Counted from the first letter of the stretch, positions 28,501 to 38,640 are shown. The stretch: 64,000 nt of DNA from an uncultured Lachnospiraceae bacterium (GCA_947650005.1 CANSTU010000004.1:23819-87818); one strand, 5' to 3'. The notes: a model not told the origin generated them from the sequence alone. Numbers and translations are program-made.

Positions 28501-29721
28501 CTATCCAAAATACTTGCTGTACCACATATCGCCCAAGGGTACTTCCTCTTCGTATAAATCCTTTACAAACGGATATTCTGAAGCCTTTTTAATTGTTGAA
28601 AATCCATCTTCGCTTTTTGTAAGTACCCAGACATTTTGCGGATTCATTGTATTTACAAAAAAAGGACTATGCGTAGTCACGAATAACTGTTTTGAAAATC
28701 CGGCTCCCACATTCCGTATCATTTCATCTGCCAGCATTCCCAGATATTGATGGTATAGCCCATTTTCCGGTTCCTCAATAAACACCAGCTGTCTGGGATT
28801 TTTTTCATGCAATAACAAATAATAGGCGAATAATTTCAATGTTCCATCCGACATTTTCGGCGAATAAAAAGCATTTTTAAATCCTTTTTCCCAAAATTTA
28901 AGCATCATCTGGCCATTGTCGAATCGAACCGGCTCAATTCTTTCTATTCCGGGTAACTTAGTTTGGATTTCTTTTAATACCTTTTCAAACTCTTTCCTGT
29001 TTTCCCGAAACATATATTGGGCTACATTGTTGATATTGCTGCCATCTCGATTCAAGTAGGGCTGTGGCGCTGCTGTCTGCAAAATCCTTGCAGCATCCGG
29101 AGAAAAATAACACAAATACCAGCTACGAAGGAACTCCAGAAAACCTTCCACTCGCTGGTATTGCTTCATAGCCCCAATCGTTACAATCCCCAATTTCCGC
29201 CTGTCTGATAGCTCAACTTCCTTTTTTTCCCCGCTTAAAATACGCCCTTCCTCGTCCTGCCAGCCCTCCGTCCCTTCAAACGCATACCCTTTCCCATTCT
29301 GCAGATGCAAAAAGGACAAAGGCCACCCTCTCTTCTGGATTCTCTGTCTTAGACGCTCTTCTTTCACGTATGGACGGCCCACTTCATCCATATCTATTAC
29401 CAATTCATATGTGATCGGACGCGCAGTACTCGTTTCCCGGTAATACAGTTCAAAGGAAATGGGAGCAGCACACCCTTGGGAACGCAGTTGTTCAAAACCA
29501 CCCCTGTTTTTTTCATCACAAGCTGCTTCCACTCCTATTTCCAGGCAGTCAGCAAGAAATCCAAAAGCATCAGCTAATGTACTCTTTCCGTTTCCACTGG
29601 GACCAATTATGGTCGTCATATTATTCAAGGCTGTAGCCTTTTGATTGGAGAGCGTTTTTCCCATAACAATATCTTTCAGGGGCCCAAAATTTTGAATTTT
29701 CACACCTTCAATTTTTCCCAT
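28501..29721 (-). CDS. AAA family ATPase (ABC/SMC-like, AAA_21 type)
   Basis: Walker A GPSGNGKST, signature KMSDGTLKLFAYYLLL, Walker B QLVFIEEPENGLY, H-loop VTTHSPFFVN. Confidence 0.9.
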   Translation of the reverse strand: MGKIEGVKIQNFGPLKDIVMGKTLSNQKATALNNMTTIIGPSGNGKSTLADAFGFLADCLEIGVEAACDEKNRGGFEQLRSQGCAAPISFELYYRETSTARPITYELVIDMDEVGRPYVKEERLRQRIQKRGWPLSFLHLQNGKGYAFEGTEGWQDEEGRILSGEKKEVELSDRRKLGIVTIGAMKQYQRVEGFLEFLRSWYLCYFSPDAARILQTAAPQPYLNRDGSNINNVAQYMFRENRKEFEKVLKEIQTKLPGIERIEPVRFDNGQMMLKFWEKGFKNAFYSPKMSDGTLKLFAYYLLLHEKNPRQLVFIEEPENGLYHQYLGMLADEMIRNVGAGFSKQLFVTTHSPFFVNTMNPQNVWVLTKSEDGFSTIKKASEYPFVKDLYEEEVPLGDMWYSKYFG

Positions 29722-29764
29722 TTCATATCTCCATTTCAATCTCTCCGAACGATACCTCCGCCTC

Positions 29765-31270
29765 TCAATCCTCCAAAAACTCCTGTCCTTCTTCCGGCTC
29801 TTCCACAGGAGCCGGAATATATTCCTCTGTCACCGGCGTGCCCGCCACCTGGGTTTTAATCTGCTCCGAAAGGTTCTTCAGGGTTTCGGAAACTTCTCCG
29901 CCGGTCCAGATCCTGGTAAACGCAATTTCCATCTGTACCCAGTAATTGCTGGTCTGCACCATTTTGGGAATGGGTACGGAATCCGCATATTCTTCGTTGA
30001 ATGCTTTCGCCTGGGGAAGGGAAGGTGCAGCGTTTAGGGCGACAGGAATCTTTCCCGTCCTTTCAAATAATTCTGATGACGCTTCTTCCACCAGATAGCG
30101 GGCGAACGCATTGGCCAGATCCTTATTTTGGCTGTAGCCGTTCACCACCACCGCATTGGTCACGGAAAGGCTCTTCGTTTCCAGTTCCCCGTCTATATCG
30201 GGAACTTTGGCCACCCCGTATTCATAGGGAAACTGCCCGTCCGCCTGCGCCTGCTCCAGCTTAGACAGAATATCCGAGGTGGCCACCGTGAATACCAGTT
30301 TCCCGTCGATGAACTCCTGCACCACGGAATCGTAATCCACCTCCTGCGCTTCTATGGAGAAAAACTGATTCAGGTTCTGATAAGAGAGCAGACAGCGGAT
30401 CACATCTAAGTTATAGATATCGATTTTTCCCGGGTCGTCCCCGGTCGGTCCGCCCACATTGATATAATTTCCCACGAAAAAATAATTATAAAAAATATCG
30501 GAAACATCCCATTTAAAAACGGCCTCTACTTGCTCCGGCGCATTGTATCCATCCGCAAAGGCACGGATTTCCTCCACGCTGGCGGGAATGAGCCCCTGCA
30601 TGCGCTCTTCCACGGCCCCGTCTTCATAGATGACTTCCCCTGCATCTGGAGGGATATTTTCTTCCTGCTCTCCCTCTACGGGTTCCCCGTTTTCCTCCAA
30701 CTCCCGCATGGCTTCTTCTCCAGCAAGAGCGTCCGCTTCCACCTCAAGGGCGACTCGGGCCGCCTCCTCCAGATAGGTTTCGTTATAGATGAGCGCGCTG
30801 GTTTCATAATAGAAGGGATAGCCGATCACGTGCCCGCGGCAGGTCACCGCATGGATGGCTGCTTCCGGGAAATTCCCTGTCCCAACCAGGCCGTCTGCGT
30901 CCCGGATATCGCTGGCCAACCCTCCGAGCCAGGCCTTCTCCAGGCTTTCATTGCCTATGATATACAGGTCAGGATAGGTATTGGTATCCAACGATTCCCT
31001 GTTAATATTCTCTAGATACTCCAATCCGGAAACCAGCTTGGGAATCACCCGCACATCCTGCTCTTCCGAAAAATCCAGGGCAACTCTGGCGAGATAGTCT
31101 CCCAAGGCCTCATCCGTATACCACAGGTTTACCGTGGGACGGATCGTCAACGCATTTCCCGGAATCTCTACAAGGCCGGCAAGCCTATCGCTTCCGACCC
31201 CAATAACAGCCAGGACTCCGGCTGCCGCAACAACCGCCGCCACAGCCAGCACCTTTTTCCACAATTTCAT
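29765..31270 (-). CDS. Extracellular solute-binding protein (orphan, no adjacent permease)
   Basis: N-terminal TM/signal, periplasmic-binding fold features (PDLYIIGNESLEKAWLGGLASDI, FIDGKLVFTVATSDI). Confidence 0.75.
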   Translation of the reverse strand: MKLWKKVLAVAAVVAAAGVLAVIGVGSDRLAGLVEIPGNALTIRPTVNLWYTDEALGDYLARVALDFSEEQDVRVIPKLVSGLEYLENINRESLDTNTYPDLYIIGNESLEKAWLGGLASDIRDADGLVGTGNFPEAAIHAVTCRGHVIGYPFYYETSALIYNETYLEEAARVALEVEADALAGEEAMRELEENGEPVEGEQEENIPPDAGEVIYEDGAVEERMQGLIPASVEEIRAFADGYNAPEQVEAVFKWDVSDIFYNYFFVGNYINVGGPTGDDPGKIDIYNLDVIRCLLSYQNLNQFFSIEAQEVDYDSVVQEFIDGKLVFTVATSDILSKLEQAQADGQFPYEYGVAKVPDIDGELETKSLSVTNAVVVNGYSQNKDLANAFARYLVEEASSELFERTGKIPVALNAAPSLPQAKAFNEEYADSVPIPKMVQTSNYWVQMEIAFTRIWTGGEVSETLKNLSEQIKTQVAGTPVTEEYIPAPVEEPEEGQEFLED

Positions 31271-31273
31271 CCA

Positions 31274-31501
31274 ACTCCCGTCTGCCTGCTTTAGCAGGCA
31301 CTTAATTCATGACGCGGAAAATCTCTGATTTTCCGTTTACTCCCGTCTTCCTGCCCTAGCAGGCGCTTGTTTCATGATGCGGAAAATCTCTGATTTTCCG
31401 TTTACTCCCGTCTGCCTGCTTTAGCAGGCGCTCTATTCACAACGCGGAAAATCTCTGATTTTCCGTCTGCTCCCGTCTTCCTGCCCTAGCAGGCGCTCCA
31501 T
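31274..31501 (-). repeat. 65-bp tandem repeat, 3 full + 1 partial copy, each with two hairpins and GGGAG
   Basis: Unit starts 31274, 31339, 31404, 31469 (exact 65-bp period); minus strand GCCTGCTAAAGCAGGC-AGACGGGAG and CGGAAAATCAGAGATTTTCCG. Confidence 0.9.
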
Positions 31502-32698
31502 TCAGATCTCCACTTCATCGAGGCATTCCCTCAGAATTCCCATCATTTCGTCCACGTTTTGACGTGAGATGATGAGTGGGGGAATAAACCTGATCACCTG
31601 TGTCCCTGCATTGATCAGAATCAATCCCTTCTCCAGGGCACGATTAATGATTCCGCCTACCAAAACGCTGCAGGCCAGCCCGCGCATCAGCCCCACGCCG
31701 CGGGCAGCTTCGATAAACGTATATTCTTCCACCAGCTTTTCCAGGCAGGTTCCCAAGTATTCACCCACCTGATCCACATTTTCCAGGATTCTTTCTGATT
31801 CAAACAGATCGAATACCCGGCTAACCGCCGCGCAAGCCAGGGGATTTCCCCCGTAGGTGGTTCCGTGGTCTCCGCTGGTGAGGGAACGGCTCCCCACTCT
31901 TTCCGTCATAGCAAACGCGCCCACCGGAATGCCGCAGCCCAGGGCCTTTGCGGTAGCCATGATATCCGGCTTCACTCCATAACGCTGCCAGGCAAACATG
32001 GTTCCCGTCCTACCCATGCCGCACTGGATTTCATCCAGGATCAGAAGAATATCCCTCTCGTCACACAGCGCGCGCACTTTTTTCAGGAAATCTTCTGTAG
32101 CAGGATAAATACCGCCCTCTCCCTGAACCGTTTCCAGAATGATGGCGCAGGTCTTATCCGTCACCTGGGCGAGCACGCTGTCGAAATCGTTCAGCTCGGC
32201 AAACCGGACGTTGCCGATCATGGGCTCAAAAGCTTCCCTGTAATGGGGATTTCCCGTCACGGACAGGGCTCCGAAGGTCCTTCCGTGAAAAGAGTGCTCC
32301 ATAGCGATGATCTCATGGTCCTTGCATCCATCCTTCAGATAGGCATATTTTCTGGCAGCCTTCAGGGCGCCTTCCACGGCTTCCGCTCCGCTGTTGGTGA
32401 AAAAGATCCGATCCATCCCGGAAGCCTTTTTCAGCTTCTGCGCCGCCTCTATGGCCGGAATATTATAATAATAGTTGGAGGTATGGATCAGTTTGTCGAT
32501 CTGGCCCTTTAAGGCATCGTTATACATCTCATTGTGATAACCCAAGGCGAATACGCCGATTCCTGACGCAAAGTCCAGATATTTCTTTCCTTCGATATCG
32601 TACAGATATACCCCGTCCCCTTTGTCTAAAACCACCTGATAGCGGTTATACGTATGCAGAAGGGCGGCTTCCGCCTCTTCGATATATTGCTTCATCAT
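31502..32698 (-). CDS. argD: Acetylornithine aminotransferase
   Basis: GEGGIYPA, LILDEIQCGMGRTG, GDHGTTYGGNPLACA class-III aminotransferase motifs; arg cluster. Confidence 0.92.
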   Translation of the reverse strand: MMKQYIEEAEAALLHTYNRYQVVLDKGDGVYLYDIEGKKYLDFASGIGVFALGYHNEMYNDALKGQIDKLIHTSNYYYNIPAIEAAQKLKKASGMDRIFFTNSGAEAVEGALKAARKYAYLKDGCKDHEIIAMEHSFHGRTFGALSVTGNPHYREAFEPMIGNVRFAELNDFDSVLAQVTDKTCAIILETVQGEGGIYPATEDFLKKVRALCDERDILLILDEIQCGMGRTGTMFAWQRYGVKPDIMATAKALGCGIPVGAFAMTERVGSRSLTSGDHGTTYGGNPLACAAVSRVFDLFESERILENVDQVGEYLGTCLEKLVEEYTFIEAARGVGLMRGLACSVLVGGIINRALEKGLILINAGTQVIRFIPPLIISRQNVDEMMGILRECLDEVEI

Positions 32699-32854
32699 TG
32701 TAATCCCTCATTCCTTCCCGCTTTGGCGGGCGTAACCTACGGCTCATATAATATGTCCATCCGGTTTCAGCCTTCCTATAGGCTCTCAAAAACGCGCATG
32801 CGGCGCATTCTCCAGGCTCGCAAATCGTCTACACCCCGGCAGGCCGAGCCATGC

Positions 32855-33742
32855 CTATGCCATATCTCCGTCCTGGATGATGGCTGTCCCAATGCCTTGA
32901 TTGGTGAAAATCTCCAGAAGCAGGCAGTGGGGAATCCGTCCGTCCAGAATATGCACCCGGTTTACACCGTTGCGCACCGCGGAAGTACAATTGCTCAATT
33001 TGGGCAGCATGCCGCCGCCGATGAGCCCGCCCTTAATCAATTCCTCCGCCTGTCCCGCCGTAAGCCTGGAAATAAAGGAGGACTTGTCGTTAATATCCCG
33101 ATACAATCCTTCGATATCCGTAAGGAATACCAACTTGTCCGCGTCCACTGCCTTTGCAATGGCGCAGGCTGCATCGTCCGCATTGATATTGTAGGTTCCA
33201 AACCCATCGTCCAGCCCCACAGGAGCCACGATAGGCAGAAAATCCTTTTCCAAAAGATCATAGAGCACCTTGGGATCCACTTCCCGGATATCCCCCACGA
33301 ACCCAATATCCTCTCCGTCCGCGTATTTCTTGTCCACCTTCAGAAGGCCGCCGTCCTTACCGCTGATACCCACAGCCTTGACGCCCAGCTCCTGTACCAT
33401 GGTGACCAGGTTCTTATTCACCCTCCCCAGCACCATTTCCGCGATTTCCATGGTTTCTTCATCCGTAACACGCAGACCGTTTACGAAATGGGGTTCTTTT
33501 CCCACCTTATTCACCCAGCTGCTGATGGCCTTGCCGCCGCCGTGTACGATAATCGGCTTAAATCCCACCAGCTTTAAGAGCGTCACATCCTGGATCACAT
33601 TCCTTTGCAGCTCTTCGTTGCTCATGGCGCTTCCGCCGTATTTTACCACCACAATTTTCCTGTTGAATTTCCGGATATAGGGCAGCGCTTCGATCAATAC
33701 CTCCGCCTTCTGCATGACCCGGTCCATTTCCTGCTGTTCCAT
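32855..33742 (-). CDS. argB: Acetylglutamate kinase
   Basis: [34 protein letters not shown]. Confidence 0.95.
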   Translation of the reverse strand: MEQQEMDRVMQKAEVLIEALPYIRKFNRKIVVVKYGGSAMSNEELQRNVIQDVTLLKLVGFKPIIVHGGGKAISSWVNKVGKEPHFVNGLRVTDEETMEIAEMVLGRVNKNLVTMVQELGVKAVGISGKDGGLLKVDKKYADGEDIGFVGDIREVDPKVLYDLLEKDFLPIVAPVGLDDGFGTYNINADDAACAIAKAVDADKLVFLTDIEGLYRDINDKSSFISRLTAGQAEELIKGGLIGGGMLPKLSNCTSAVRNGVNRVHILDGRIPHCLLLEIFTNQGIGTAIIQDGDMA

Positions 33743-33765
33743 AGCAATGACCCAACCTTTCCCGT

Positions 33766-34989
33766 TTACGAACGGTAATCCGCATTTATTTTAACATAGT
33801 CATACGAGAGGTCACAGCCCCATGCCGCGGCCTGTTCCTCTCCCATCTTCATATCCACCAGCACAGTGACCTCAGGCGCGGAAAGGATCCGCGTAGCCTC
33901 CTCCTCGCTATAGTCCACAGCACAACCGTCTTTATAAATCTGGATCCGCCCCGCCTCGCTCTCAAAGAAGAGTTCCACGGCGTCCGGATCGAACTGCGCG
34001 CCGGAATAGCCCAAAGCACACAGGATCCTTCCCCAGTTGGCGTCATGGCCGAAGATCGCGGCCTTGGTTAGGCTGGAACAGATCACGGATTTGGCCAATG
34101 TTCTGGCATCCTCCTTATTGGCTGCATGGATCACCCGAGTCTCAAAAAGAGCAGTCGCCCCTTCCCCGTCCCCGGCCATCTTCTTGGCCAGCGTCTGCGT
34201 GACCTCCCGCAGGGCAAGGCAAAACGTCTCGTAGTCGTCGTTTTTCTCCGTTATTTCCTCGTTTCCCGCTGCTCCATTCGCCAGGATCACCAGCGTATCG
34301 TTGGTGGACATGTCCCCGTCAACGGATATCATGTTAAAGGTATCCACCACATCCGCGCTCAGGGCCTCCTGAAGAAGCTTATGGGAAATGGCCGCATCCG
34401 TGGTAAGAAACCCCAGCATGGTGCACATATTCGGATGAATCATGCCGCTGCCCTTAACCATCCCGCCGATCGTTACCGTCTTTCCGCCGATTTCCACCTC
34501 TACAGCCATCTCTTTGGAAACCGTATCGGTGGTCATGATGGCTTCCGCCGCCTGCGTTCCGGCCGCCAGGCTGTCGGAAAGGCTTCCCGCCAGCAGCTTC
34601 ACTCCTTGTACAACCCTGTCCATAGGAAGCTGCATGCCTATCACTCCGGTGGAAGCCACCAAGACCGCATCATCCGCAATGTCAAGCGCTTTTGCTGCCG
34701 CCTCCGCCGTTTCCCTACAGCAGTCATAGCCCTGTTTTCCCGTACAGGCATTGGCAATCCCTGAATTGGCCACCACAGCCTGGATATAGGGTGAATGATA
34801 GACCAGCTCCCTATCCCAAGTCACAGGAGCAGCCTTCACTACGTTGCTGGTAAACACGCCCGCCGCCCGGCAGGGGACGGCGCTATAGATCATCGCCATA
34901 TCCTTCCTGTTTTGATACTTTATCCTGGCTTCGGCTCCCGCTGCCAGAAAGCCCTTTGCCGCGGTCACGCCGCCTTCCGTCCGTTTCAT
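33766..34989 (-). CDS. argJ: Bifunctional glutamate N-acetyltransferase/amino-acid acetyltransferase
   Basis: [37 protein letters not shown]-type ArgJ motifs ([14 protein letters not shown]). Confidence 0.95.
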   Translation of the reverse strand: MKRTEGGVTAAKGFLAAGAEARIKYQNRKDMAMIYSAVPCRAAGVFTSNVVKAAPVTWDRELVYHSPYIQAVVANSGIANACTGKQGYDCCRETAEAAAKALDIADDAVLVASTGVIGMQLPMDRVVQGVKLLAGSLSDSLAAGTQAAEAIMTTDTVSKEMAVEVEIGGKTVTIGGMVKGSGMIHPNMCTMLGFLTTDAAISHKLLQEALSADVVDTFNMISVDGDMSTNDTLVILANGAAGNEEITEKNDDYETFCLALREVTQTLAKKMAGDGEGATALFETRVIHAANKEDARTLAKSVICSSLTKAAIFGHDANWGRILCALGYSGAQFDPDAVELFFESEAGRIQIYKDGCAVDYSEEEATRILSAPEVTVLVDMKMGEEQAAAWGCDLSYDYVKINADYRS

Positions 34990-35017
34990 TCCAAAGTCCT
35001 TTCTTCTATTACCGAAA

Positions 35018-35470
35018 TCAATCGTTAAACCGCTCAATATTCTTATCATTCAGCACAAAATCATAATAGTTCAAGTCTTCCCGCTTCGTCCAGCCAATAC
35101 ATTTCCAAAAAGTATTGCCCACATCATTCTGGGTAAACGCGATCAGAGAAACCTTGCTGATTTCCTCCCGTTTCAGGGCATTCATGGCGAAAACAACCAT
35201 GGATTTCCCGATCCCCCGCCTTCTGTAGCGCGGATCCACGCACACATGGTACAGGCATCCCCGTCTTCCGTCATGGCCGCAGAGGATCGCGCCGACCACC
35301 TTTCCGTCCTCCACAGCCACCACGCTGGTATCTGGGTTTCGCTTCAAAAATCGCTCTACGCCGGTTCTGGAGTCGTCGATGCTCCGCATAGAAAACCCCT
35401 TAATCCGATGCCACAGGGCATTCACTTCCTCGTAATCCTCAATCGTCATCGTGCGTACCATATTTGCCAT
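35018..35470 (-). CDS. GNAT family N-acetyltransferase
   Basis: VCVDPRYRRRGIGKSMVVFAMNAL acetyl-CoA binding motif. Confidence 0.85.
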   Translation of the reverse strand: MANMVRTMTIEDYEEVNALWHRIKGFSMRSIDDSRTGVERFLKRNPDTSVVAVEDGKVVGAILCGHDGRRGCLYHVCVDPRYRRRGIGKSMVVFAMNALKREEISKVSLIAFTQNDVGNTFWKCIGWTKREDLNYYDFVLNDKNIERFND

Positions 35471-35657
35471 TCCTATCCCTCTGCATATCGCAAACCGAGC
35501 CTACGATACTGCCGCTAATAGAAAGTCTGGAGGTTTACATCCAAACTTATCCTCCCGCATATCGCAAGCCGAATCTGCGATACCGCACTATGTGTTTTGT
35601 CGCTTTACTTCAATACTTTTACCCATCTGTACGCTTTGGAACGCGTACCAATTGGGG
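35471..35657 (-). repeat. A-B-B hairpin module array upstream of GNAT gene
   Basis: Minus strand GTACGCGTTCCAAAGCGTACAGATGGGTAAAAG then two copies of GGTATCGCAG../GCGATATGC..GAGG; last GAGGGATAGG-ATG provides SD. Confidence 0.7.
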
Positions 35658-35700
35658 AGACCTTGCTCGCAAACTTTCCCAGACAAGATCCCTTTGCAGT

Positions 35701-36207
35701 CTACGCTTCTTTATCCCACCTGTCAATCCCCCGCCATGCCTCCACCAGTCGTTCCAGAGACCAAGCCGCATTGGCCGGGCTGGTGGAAGGGAGGCGTATG
35801 GCCGCCATTCCCGTGCTTTCTTCGCAGTACCTTTGATACAACCTGTACGCCTTATCCCCATTGGCATAGATCGTCCTGATCCTGCTGCCTGCCAATAGCC
35901 CTGCGATATCGTTCGCAATCACATTCCGAATGGAACTGTCGCTGGAACCCTTGATCTCACAGGAGGCGATCACATCCCATATGGCGATCCCATTTGCGAG
36001 GAGCATTCGTTTCTTTTCCTCAATGGTTTCCGGTATTTCCCACCCCGTCAACGCCGCGGTCACCTTCCAGAAACGATTCTGCGGGTTGCCATAATAGAAG
36101 CGCTGCTGCCGGGACTTCACAGAGGGGAAGGTTCCCAGGATCAATATCCTGGAATTCTCATCGTATACCGGATCCAATTCATGGCTAATCCGTTCCATCT
36201 CATTCAA
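35701..36207 (-). CDS. DNA-deoxyinosine glycosylase (UDG/MUG superfamily)
   Basis: ILILGTFPSVKSRQQRFYYGNPQNRFWKV, LPSTSPANAAWS. Confidence 0.88.
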   Translation of the reverse strand: MNEMERISHELDPVYDENSRILILGTFPSVKSRQQRFYYGNPQNRFWKVTAALTGWEIPETIEEKKRMLLANGIAIWDVIASCEIKGSSDSSIRNVIANDIAGLLAGSRIRTIYANGDKAYRLYQRYCEESTGMAAIRLPSTSPANAAWSLERLVEAWRGIDRWDKEA

Positions 36208-36961
36208 TCCTCAGCGCCATTTCCAGCGCGATATAGAACGACCGCACCTGCGAATCCATTTCCACCGCGTCTCCCAGGATACGCGCATCCCATTCCTCTC
36301 CGTCCAAAAGGTCGCCGCTGATCAGAAAATAGTATAGCTCCATTCCATGAAAATCGCACACGGCCTGCGCTCCGGCGCATTCCATCTCCACCGCCACGCA
36401 GCCGTCCTGTTTCAGCCGTTCCACCTTCCCACGAGTCTCCCGGTACAATGCGTCCGTACTCCAAGTCCGGCCTTTCACACAGGGAACTTCCAGTTCATGC
36501 AACAGCGCCTCAACCCGGTCTGCATTCTTCATCCGGATGTATTCCGCCGCAGGTACATAATGATATGAGAATCCCTCATCCCGATAGGCCCAGGTGGGGA
36601 CGACGATTTTTCCCTCTCCCACCTCCCGGTCCAATGCCCCGCAGGAACCGAAAATAATATAATGGTGCGCCCCGATCAGGCATCTCGCTTCTTCCAGACA
36701 GTTCCCTGTCCCTGCGGAACATATCTTCGTCATATAAAAGGCGATCTTCTTTCCCTTATACTCCATCACATAGATGGGGTGGCTTCCGTTCACACTCCCT
36801 ATCTCAGCCACCTTACTGCAGGAAAAGCGCTTCACGATTTCTTCCATCACATGGATAGAAAAGGTGACGATACAGATATCGCACACCTTTTCCCTCTCCC
36901 CATAGAAAAGCTCCGGCGTAATGACCGGCTGTGTCTTATCATCGAATGCATGATGTATCAT
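36200..36961 (-). CDS. Nucleoside phosphorylase family protein
   Basis: YIIFGSCGALDREVGEGKIVVPTWAYRDEGFSYHY; VAVEMECAGAQAVC. Confidence 0.85.
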   Translation of the reverse strand: MIHHAFDDKTQPVITPELFYGEREKVCDICIVTFSIHVMEEIVKRFSCSKVAEIGSVNGSHPIYVMEYKGKKIAFYMTKICSAGTGNCLEEARCLIGAHHYIIFGSCGALDREVGEGKIVVPTWAYRDEGFSYHYVPAAEYIRMKNADRVEALLHELEVPCVKGRTWSTDALYRETRGKVERLKQDGCVAVEMECAGAQAVCDFHGMELYYFLISGDLLDGEEWDARILGDAVEMDSQVRSFYIALEMALRIE

Positions 36962-37104
36962 TTTAACCCTTTCATGCCACGTCCCATGCGGCAGCGCGAT
37001 GAGAACTCACGAATGCGGTTCTCGTATGTCATTCAATTTGGGCCGCTTATGGCACAAATTGAGTATAAAAAAAGCCATCCAACTTATTTTTCATACGAAC
37101 CTAC

Positions 37105-37238
37105 ATGCCTGCTTCAGCAAACATCCTCCAAGCGAACCTTCCATGCCTGCTTCAGCAAACATTCTTCAAGCGAACCTTCCATACCCACTTCAGCAAACAT
37201 CCTTCAATCAAACCATCCATGCCTGCTTCAGCAGGCAT
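37105..37238. repeat. 38-bp tandem repeat, about 3.5 copies
   Basis: ATGCCTGCTTCAGCAAACATCCTCCAAGCGAACCTTCC units start at 37105, 37143, 37181, 37219 (exact 38-bp period); last copy forms GCCTGCTTCAGCAGGC hairpin. Confidence 0.9.
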
Positions 37239-37335
37239 AAATTCATGGTTGAAAAATGGCAGTACAGACATTTTTCAATCTAATCTCCACTGCGTAGACA
37301 TCCATCGTATACAAGGTTTAATCCTCTAAATGCCA

Positions 37336-38388
37336 TCAAGGGAACATGGGCACCAGCTCCAACGCCTGGCTTTCCGGGAAACCGAACATCAGGTTCATAT
37401 TCTGAACCGCTTGCCCTGCCGCGCCCTTCACCAAATTGTCCATGGCCCCCATCATAACGATCCGCCCTGTACGAACATCTATCCGAAAATTCACATCCAC
37501 ATAATTGCTCCCTTCCACCCACTTCGTCTCAGGGCATACGTCCCGGTTCAAAAGGCGGACGAACCTTTCATCCTTATAATACTTCTCATAGGCCTCCCGC
37601 ACTCTTTCATAGGAAGGAAGGCTCCCTTCTTTTCTGCATAGTGAAGCATATGCGGTAACCAGAATTCCCCGGTTCATAGGAACCAGATGGGGCGTAAAGT
37701 TCAGCGCCACGCCCTGCCCTGCTGCATAGGAAAGCTGTTCCTCGATCTCCGGCGTATGCCTGTGCGTGGCAACGCCGTAAGCCTTTATGTTTTCATTCAC
37801 CTCGCAGAACAGGTTATCTACTTTAGCCCCCCGTCCCGCTCCCGACGTACCGCTCTTGGCATCGATAATCAGCGTAGACGGATCGATCAGGCCCTCTTTT
37901 ACCAAAGGATAAACGGATAAAATGGAGCAGGTCGGATAACAGCCCGGATTCGCCACCAACCGCGCCGTCCTCACCTGCTCCCGGTTCAGCTCACACAACC
38001 CATACACAGCTTCCCCTATGAACCCCGGCGCCTTATGTTCTATTCCATACCATTCCTCATAAACGGCCACGTCCTTGATTCGGAAATCCGCGCTCAGATC
38101 GATCACCTTCGCTTTGGATAGAATCCCCTCTCCCAGAAGCGAAGCACAGAACCCCTGGGGCGTCGCTGTGAAAATCACATCCACCTGACCTGCCAATTCT
38201 TCCATATTATCATCCATGCAGGCTGCATCCACCAAAGTGAACATATTCCGATACACATCCGCATACTTCTTATCCACGAAGCTTCGTGAACCATACCAGG
38301 CGATTTCCACCTGAGGATGCGCCAGAAGCAGACGCACCAGTTCCCCGCCCGCATATCCCGTTGCTCCAATAATTCCAGCTTTTATCAT
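37336..38388 (-). CDS. argC: N-acetyl-gamma-glutamyl-phosphate reductase
   Basis: IKAGIIGATGYAGGELVRLLLAHP, VANPGCYPT. Confidence 0.95.
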   Translation of the reverse strand: MIKAGIIGATGYAGGELVRLLLAHPQVEIAWYGSRSFVDKKYADVYRNMFTLVDAACMDDNMEELAGQVDVIFTATPQGFCASLLGEGILSKAKVIDLSADFRIKDVAVYEEWYGIEHKAPGFIGEAVYGLCELNREQVRTARLVANPGCYPTCSILSVYPLVKEGLIDPSTLIIDAKSGTSGAGRGAKVDNLFCEVNENIKAYGVATHRHTPEIEEQLSYAAGQGVALNFTPHLVPMNRGILVTAYASLCRKEGSLPSYERVREAYEKYYKDERFVRLLNRDVCPETKWVEGSNYVDVNFRIDVRTGRIVMMGAMDNLVKGAAGQAVQNMNLMFGFPESQALELVPMFP

Positions 38389-38458
38389 CCATGCTCCATT
38401 CTGCCGCCGCCATGCGGCTCTCAACTCTCTGTTTTTCAGTCAAATTCAGCCTTCCTCA

Positions 38459-38488
38459 AGTATAATTCAGATACCGCCGCCATGACAA
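38459..38488 (-). promoter_or_regulatory. Putative sigma-A promoter of argC
   Basis: Minus strand TTGTCA - 18 nt - TATACT. Confidence 0.5.
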
Positions 38489-38562
38489 CCCCATTTTATG
38501 TAAAATCATACTCGCTGCCTGCCGCAGTTACTTTTCCCGCTTTTGCATAATTATACGATTTT

Positions 38563-38640
38563 TATGCATAATATTCAAGCCTAATTTTATATTTATGCAA
38601 ATATCCCAATATCAGCCACAAAATATGAATATTTTTTCAC
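38563..38640. promoter_or_regulatory. Two candidate ArgR operators (ARG boxes) between argC and argG
   Basis: TATGCATAATATTCAAG (38563-38579) and TATGAATATTTTTTCAC (38624-38640); palindromic TGMATA..TTCA pattern. Confidence 0.55.

Noticed and set aside
31274-31501. Possible CRISPR array
   Set aside because: 65-bp units are contiguous homologous copies with no unique spacers; internal hairpins explain the periodicity.
37105-37240. Possible CRISPR array (38-bp period)
   Set aside because: The whole 38 bp is repeated; no repeat/spacer alternation and no cas genes.
36662-37240. 192-aa plus-strand ORF ending in repeated FSKH/ACFSKH
   Set aside because: Antisense to the nucleoside phosphorylase and then translation of the 38-bp repeats.
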